Under the pieces are notes generated by a model that worked only from the letters and a program-made list of their open reading frames with translations, did no database searches and was not told the DNA's origin. This document shows, piece after piece, positions 57,975 to 64,000 of a stretch of DNA of 64,000 nucleotides (positions are counted from its first letter, which is position 1; each line of letters begins with the position of its first letter). The stretch is from Apoda limacodes (lineage: Eukaryota; Arthropoda; Insecta; Lepidoptera; Limacodidae), in contig OX291545.1 of assembly GCA_946406115.1 (NCBI GenBank), forward strand, positions 22,129,153 through 22,193,152. Reading direction: 5' to 3'. Made by a program: the position numbers and the translations under genes.

Positions 57975-58985
57975 TTGGCTCATAGTGCAAATGAGAAAGC
58001 CGATCTATTGGGCAGTCTCTTTCCCTCCAACTCGAATATGAAAGACGAAGGCGCTGTACCACCTACTATACCGTGGTGCGGCAAGACAATGCCGGAAATC
58101 TCTATAACACAGCGAGAGGTCCGGCGGGCGTTGTTTACCCTAGACGTTCATAAGTCGAGTGGGCCAGACGGTATATCAGCAGTGGTGCTTAAGCAGTGTG
58201 CTCCTGAGTTATGTCCTATACTCACGCGCCTCTTCGCGCTTTCCTCCCATACTAGCCAATTTTCGTCTTTATGGAAGACTGCCAATGTGCACCCGGTGCC
58301 CAAAAAGGGCGACAGATCGGATCCATAGAATTACAGGCCTATCGCTATTACCTCTCTCCTCTCCAAGGTGATGGAGCGTGTGATCAACACACAGCTTTTG
58401 AGGTACCTAGGAAAACACGACCTGATCAGCGACCGTCAATATGGCTTTCGCCACGGTCGCTCCACTGGTGACCTTCTAGTGTATCTCACACACTGATGGG
58501 CACTAGCCATTGAGAGTCAGGGGGAGGCAATGGCATGTAGCCTGGACATAGCGAAGGCGTTAGATCGGGTCTGTCACCGGGGTCTTCTATCGAAGCTGCC
58601 ATCTTACGGAGTGCCCGAGGGTTTGTGCAAATGGGTGGCTAGCTTTTTGTCCGGCAGACGCATACGAGCCGTAGTTGACGGTAGTTGCTCAGATAGCATG
58701 GACATTAATGCTGGTGTCCCGCAAGGCTCTGTGCTGTCTCCTACGCTGTTTCTACTACACATCAATGATATGTTGGAGATCAACAACATACATTGCTATG
58801 CAGATGACAGTACTGGAGACGCTTATTACACGGGCCGTGTAAGCATCCCTCGTTCTGTTGTGGAGGAAAAACATGAAGAACTTGGGTCTCAAATCGAGAT
58901 CGGTCTGTCCAAGGTCTCTGACTGGGGACGGGAAAACTTGGTCCGATTCAACCCTTCAAAGACACTTCTGCGCGTTCACCGCTAA
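57975..58985 (+). pseudogene. L2 LINE reverse transcriptase fragment
   Basis: Two main frames (57975-58328 and 58530-58985) are joined by a shifted stretch. YADD is preserved at about 58797-58808, and GVPQGSVLSPTLF precedes it. Confidence 0.8.
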
Positions 58986-59580
58986 GAAAACCCCATTCAC
59001 TCTACTCTCCATCTCCAAGAGCATTGGGATCCTTGGTGTTCACATCTCCAGCGATGTTCAGTTCCGAGATCACTTGCTAGACAAGGTAAAGTTGGCGTCC
59101 AAAAAACTTGGTGTACTCAACAGAGCGAAGCAGTACTTCACGTCGGGGCAAAGGTTGCTGCTTTACAAGTCCGGCCCCATATTGAGTACTGCTGCCATCT
59201 CTGGGCGGATGCACCCGGATACCACCTTTGCCCTTTTGACTCGGTTCAACGACGGGCTGTGAGAATTGTCGACGATCCCAAACTCACTTGCGGTATCGAG
59301 CCCCTAAGTCTGAGGAGAGACTTTGCCTCCATGTTTGTGTACAATGGGTTGTGTTCTGAGGAATTGTTCGAAATTACGCCCACGGCTACTTTCTACCATC
59401 GCACCAGTCGCCATCGGCAGGGAGTTCATTCTCACACTTTAGAACCGAAATGGTCGCGTACAGTGCGGTTTCAGAGAAACTTCCTCCGAAACGAACGCTT
59501 AGGTTGTGGAATGCGCTCCCTGCCAAGGTTTTCTCTAAGGACTACAGTATGGGGTTCTTCAAAGAGAAGTCATTAGATTT
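58986..59580 (+). pseudogene. L2 LINE C-terminal region
   Basis: Frames 58858-59262 and 59259-59576 carry the conserved C-terminus (RIVDDPKL, FYHRTSRHRQG). The same segment occurs in most truncated copies in the window. Confidence 0.75.
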
Positions 59581-59774
59581 CTGAAGGGTCGGCAACGCGT
59601 GAGTGATGCCCTTGGTGTTGCAAGCGTCCATAGGCTACGGTGACCGCTTACCATCAGGTGGACCGTAGGCATGTTTGCCACCTTAGTGGTATAAAAAAAA
59701 AAATCACCCGGTAATTGCAGGGTGAGAGATAAGGTGGCATGTGCTATTTATTTATTCAATCGGATGTTTTTTTT

Positions 59775-60135
59775 CCTATATATCTATCTTCTATATAAAA
59801 TAATGAACTAAATGAAAGACTATGTGACTGACTGACATATCAACGCACAGCCTAAACTACTAAACCTATAAAGAAGAAGTTTCTGGTATAGCTTGGCAAG
59901 CACTAGAGAAAAGATTTTGCGAAAGTCATTCGCTACGGGGTTCAATAGGGGTTGGGAGTTCGTATAAAAAAGCTATATTCATAACAATTGCTTTTTGGCA
60001 TTAAAAATATTTTTGACCATAAACATTGAAGTAGGGGATTTCGACATTTTTGTAGGTTAACCATTAACAGTTAAAGTTTCCTTTCTTTCAATAGTCGACG
60101 TGGACACAGTTGCTGGAATAAGCTAGTATTCAAAC
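59775..60135 (+). repeat. Family F-like repeat, copy 2
   Basis: Begins ATAATGAACTAAATGAAAGA, with ACATATCAACGCACAGCCTA, and ends TGGAATAAGCTAGTATT. It follows the L2 LINE directly. Confidence 0.45.
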
Positions 60136-60341
60136 ATAAAAAACAGTTTTCAAATTTTTGACGAAATCAAGGAATATACTCTAATGCACCAAGACGAGAA
60201 ACGCCACTGACACTTGTGTCGGTACTCATGAAATCGCTGCGGTGTGTCCGATAAGCGATGTAGCTAACACGTCTTATTTTAAGACATATTTGGGTGAAAA
60301 TTTATCAGGTCTGTAAATTCTTGAAGTTTGTGTGTAGATTG

Positions 60342-60765
60342 GTTTTTTTTTTTTTTTTTTATCCCACTACGGTGGCAAACAAGCTAACGGTCCGCCTGAT
60401 GTTTAAACGGTCACCGCAGCCTATATAAGGACAATTACAACGCAAAAGGCATAACTCGCGCGTTGCCGACCCTTTAAAAATCTAATTACTTCTTTCTAGA
60501 AGAACTCATACTGAAGTCCTTAAAAAAATCCTTGGCCGTGAACTCATTGTGCAACGTAAGCGCCCGCGGGAGGAAGTTCCTCCGAAACCGCACAGTACGT
60601 GACCATTTAGGTTCTAAGGTGTGATGATGAATTTCCTGGCGATGGCGAGCGGTGCCATAGTAGAATGAAGCCGTGGCCAAAATTTCGAACAATTACTCAG
60701 AACACATCACATTATAAAAGCGGAAAAACACACAGACTCTCTACTGAGACTTAATTGGTTCGACA
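60342..60765 (-). mobile_element. L2 LINE fragment, antisense, with poly(T)
   Basis: T19 is followed by the reverse complement of the L2 tail (CTACGGTGGCAAACAAGC) and C-terminus (LEPKWSRTVRFRRNFLPRAL). Confidence 0.8.
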
Positions 60766-61018
60766 CGGCTTGTGACTTTAGGATTGTTGGCGACTCTCTC
60801 AGCTAGTCGTTCTCTTGAAACTATTAATTATAAATATGTGTAGGGTATGTATTGTATATGTCCTAGTAAATTAGCAAACGATTTATTGATACATGTACAT
60901 ATTTATTTTTAGGGTTTCATACAGATTTCTTATGTTGTTACTTTAATATAACTGCGTCTAGACTATATAGGGTATAGTTATGTCATACGATGGTTTATAA
61001 CAGAACTTTCCTTACACT

Positions 61019-61420
61019 TTTAGGGTTCCTTAGTGAAATGGCAAAAACGTATCCCGGATTTTAGCGATAGTTCTCCTTACATTGGACTGATTTTTTTTGC
61101 GTACTTCATCGGCGAGGTAATGTTGGATAGGGCTATAAAAATGCAATTAAGGTTTCTACAAAACTTTTTTCATAATTGTTTCCTATATTTAGCGAGTTAT
61201 TTGAAAGCTAATAACTTTTTAATAGTTAAAAAGTTATGAGTTAAGAGGGTTATAGAAACTGAAAATGATGAACTGAACTGAAATATCACGATAATAGGTC
61301 TTTACTAATACTTCTAACGAATATACAATGGTTTAAAAAAATCTGTGTATAGGTTTTTGAGATACCTATTCCCAATAATTCCAATTCTAGGGAACCCTAC
61401 GCACTCGGCTGGTTTTTGGG
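61019..61420 (-). mobile_element. Family A-related repeat
   Basis: Begins TTTTAGGGTTCCTTAG and ends GGGAACCCTACGCACTCGG followed by CTGGTTTTT. This is an inverted-end layout like family A with a different interior. Confidence 0.5.
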
Positions 61421-62812
61421 TTTAATGGATACACAATTTTTCGTTTTCTTTTTGTTTTAAAAAGTTTTACTATGTTGTACCTATTTTATCTCTTGAGGAT
61501 TTCGATAGTTAGATATTAAGGTCATATTCTATACCTATGATTTCGGACTTACCATAGATTGTTTATGAAATTGAAGGCACAATTCAAGCTCAAAGTTTCT
61601 CTGAGTGTTTTAACTTTAACCTTGTCGGATCGTCCTAAGTAGTGAATTTTGGTAAGTCTTTATCATGAATTATGTACTGTATTCTGCTTTCTACAAGATT
61701 GGTCCTTGGGCTAAAGAAATAAAAGGGCTTAAGACCGTGGCCCTTTTTAACTAGAGTATTTAATAGATAGGGGAATGCCACTAAAAGTCTTGGTTATATG
61801 TCTCGACTAGCTATTTTGGAAACTTTTGGCTTAGCAATCAAGTATTGAGTCCTTATATCAACAGTGAGCGTTTTCAGGCTGAGGTGATGATATATTTAAT
61901 ATGCGTTGATAATGAATAAAAAGTGAGTTTGAGAGACCTATTAAAATAAGTACTTATTCAAAAATATATATGTTGATTGAACAGGTGTTCCGTACTGTTA
62001 TAAAGTCTTTTCTTGATGAGTTTTTAAATAAGGAATTTAAACAAAACTCAAAGAATAAAATAATAGTGAGTTTAATTAAAAATAGAACTATTAAATAAAA
62101 ATAATAAAAATGGTATCTGGCAGGTGTCGACGGGGTAGAGACGCGTGATGAACTGACTGATGCGTCCATGGTGACATGGGACTGCAAGATATGCTGATAA
62201 TGAGGGTTGCCATAGGGGCAAGCCGCTAAGGCAATAATGTATACTATAAAAATATATAACAGTACGCTAAAACCGGAGCGGGATAGTAGTAAGTCAAATA
62301 TGGTGCAGTAGCCGATAAATTGAACTAATACAAAATAATTTTAAATTATTTTATTTGGCTTCACTCCTTATATTTGTTTGGTTTAAATATTGTAATCGAA
62401 TTTTAATTCACTTCTGATTTATTGATCGAGCTGAAATTTGGTTCACAAATCTATGTAAATCAGGTGAAATGCAATATTATGGTGGGTACTTATAATGGAG
62501 ATGGAAGGTGGTCACTGGATCTCTGTTCTCTGATTCGTCTCATTAAGCACTCTGGTGTTTGAATTATTATCAACTCCACCTACCCTCTCAACTCATGCCG
62601 AAAACACGAACTGCTGCTAAACTCAATTCGTGGGTTATGGTTTTAGGTTCATGCAAAACCCCCATTAAAAAACTGCTTCAGTTTTCTCGATTTTTTCTCC
62701 AGGTAGAACTCTGCGCCAGGGGAATGTGAGGCGCATATTATTTTTTAGTTTTTGGTCCACTATTTAATGTAAAACAAAGCCATTTAAGTTAAAAGTTTTT
62801 AACGTTTATATT
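61421..62812. other. Gap with no recognised feature
   Basis: AT-rich sequence with only short frames. I see no gene, RNA or clear repeat in it. Confidence 0.5.
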
Positions 62813-63090
62813 TCTACTAGTTCTGCCCGCGCTGAATTCGGTAATCGGCGTGGGATTCATATCTATAGCAACTCCTTGACAGTAAGAAAGTTTGCTATAG
62901 CATAGCTAGCTAAGCTCATTCACGAGGTATGGCTATCCTTTTCCCATGGGGAAACTTTAGTTTTTAGACAGTCCTTCCTTTTCTAGTCTAGCTACCTTTG
63001 TGCCCAATTTTCAGCTCAATTAGATGCGTGCCTTTGACGTTGCACATAACAAACAAACTCACTTTTGCATTTATAATATTAGTATGGATA
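62813..63090 (+). repeat. Family B repeat
   Basis: Runs from TCTGCCCGCGCTGAATTCGG to GCATTTATAATATTAGTATG. Confidence 0.6.
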
Positions 63091-63162
63091 TGGATTTTCT
63101 CGCAAATACCATGACCACTAGTAACTGCCTATTAGTGAAAGCTTTAACTTTAGCTAAGAGTA

Positions 63163-63421
63163 TGTAGTGGACCATATAGTACCGCTACAAGCAAGGCTGA
63201 CGTCACGCGTCCTACATCGCGCTATCGAAATTTCCTTCACAGTGCAGTATATAAAGAAACCGAAGTACAAGTTAAGTGGACCACGGCGGTCCCCAGGCAT
63301 ACCACCTGGCAGGAGATCTCCTCTTAGCCGCCGCTCCACAAGTAGTATCTCCCTAATTACTTATGTTTATGATACGAATGAATGCAGTGTTTATTTTGTT
63401 CAAGATATTTATGTTTGTACA
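63163..63421 (+). mobile_element. Possible solo LTR
   Basis: Starts TGTAGTGG, has a TATATAAAG box at 63248-63256 with GC-rich sequence after it, and ends in TGTACA. No matching 4-6 bp duplication or polyadenylation signal was found, so a host promoter fragment is equally possible. Confidence 0.3.
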
Positions 63422-63884
63422 GGTTTTTTGTTTTGCACATCAGCCCTTAAATATTAAAGTACTTTTATATGCCATTCGCTCAGTTGACTTCTAAAATCCT
63501 AAACCTGGCCCTGGAAACTACGATGATAGGGCTTGATTCATATTTTTGATTTTGTCCCATCGTTAAAATGACAAGTTAAAAATTCAAAGTAAAAAAAAAC
63601 CCAGCTAAGTAAGTACTTTCTTATACAAACTACTGAAATATATAAAGAAATAATCGAGAATAGTAGAGTTTTAATTTAGTGGTGAAAGGCCCTATCCCTA
63701 TTGCGATCCCGGCTCACACTTAGCTGGTTTTTTTTATTTTAAATCAAACACAAGCCAAATATAATAAATATTCATTTCAGGTATGAAATTATAAAAAAGG
63801 TTTTCCATAACAGCTTGAGTCTGACTTGAAGTAAGACGACGACTTCACTAAATGATTTTGCAAAATTCATACCCTGGGTAAGAT

Positions 63885-64000
63885 AGGTTTGGTAGTTTGT
63901 ATGAAAGTACGTCAATTTTGAAGCTTATTGAATAAAAAATGGTATTTGGCCTTAAGGTTGAAAACTAAGATCGACACGTTTCACCGTTTTTAAAAATTAT
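63885..64000 (+). repeat. Family F repeat, copy 3 (runs off the right edge)
   Basis: ATGGTATTTGGCCTTAAGGTTG and CGACACGTTTCACCGTTTTT match copy 1. Confidence 0.55.

Larger units (their letters stand above)
56998..59703 (+). mobile_element. L2: longest copy of a second LINE family
   Basis: Reading frames shift several times, but domain order is clear. First comes an endonuclease (RAGVCIFVRENI, LVILGDFNAHHREW, LVLSPTRIPDI). Next is a reverse transcriptase (KSSGPDGISAVVLKQ, ACSLDIAKALDRVCHRGLLS, GVPQGSVLSPTLFLLHINDM, CYADDST). Last is a C-terminal region (AVRIVDDPKL, FYHRTSRHRQG, LEPKWSRTVRFQRNFL). The 3' end reads GCCACCTTAGTGGTATA then A11. A TGA at about 57087 and many frameshifts show it is dead. 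The 5' end is cut inside the endonuclease. Confidence 0.88.

Noticed and set aside
57636..58789. Antisense frames inside the L2 LINE
   Set aside because: They are shadows of the reverse transcriptase coding strand.
1..64000. CRISPR array, phage or bacterial-type operon
   Set aside because: No regularly spaced short repeats or prokaryotic gene layout; introns and element types show an insect genome.

Overview
The window looks like moth or butterfly (Lepidoptera) nuclear DNA. It is AT-rich and its genes have short exons in long introns. Candidate start sites carry the arthropod TCAGT initiator. It is full of old non-LTR retrotransposons, short interspersed elements and small inverted-repeat transposons. 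No bacterial-type operon, CRISPR array, rRNA or intact tRNA gene was seen.

Three host genes are supported, all on the plus strand. Two are paralogous CRAL-TRIO (alpha-tocopherol transfer protein-like) lipid carriers: gene 1 at 8636-20501 (7 coding exons, 307 residues) and gene 2 at 37376-45002 (6 coding exons, 309 residues). Exon sizes, splice phases and the C-terminal motif RLGKPKT...EGSFRKL all show they are duplicates, but introns in the middle of the fold sit at different places. Gene 3 begins at 47033. Only its first coding exon (47033-48132) is inside the window, so its first intron fills or outruns the remaining 15.9 kb. It encodes a serine-rich, acidic, probably disordered protein. 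A fourth possible gene is a single THAP zinc-finger exon on the minus strand (24862-25112).

The rest is mobile-element sequence. At 930-6838 two inverted arms of about 330-370 bp enclose a decayed element-encoded protein, a later repeat and a nearly full-length LINE (L1). A second LINE family (L2) has its longest copy at 56998-59703 and at least seven fragments elsewhere, several inside introns of genes 1 and 2. A decayed DIRS-like (tyrosine recombinase) retrotransposon lies at about 26177-28041. A hAT element with an exact 8-bp target duplication is at 43138-44125, and a Harbinger-like MITE with TTA duplication is at 19716-20281. Near-perfect fold-back elements lie at 18655-18953, 24063-24231, 34451-34613 and 45431-45724. 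A higher-order tandem array of palindrome-bearing units is at 29216-30205. Dispersed repeat families A, B, D and F recur throughout.

The two CRAL-TRIO genes form a tandem cluster whose expansion, intron change and transposon load are the main biology here. Several elements end within about 20-30 bases of splice sites. All exon joins are read from splice consensus and paralog comparison by eye; none was tested against transcripts.
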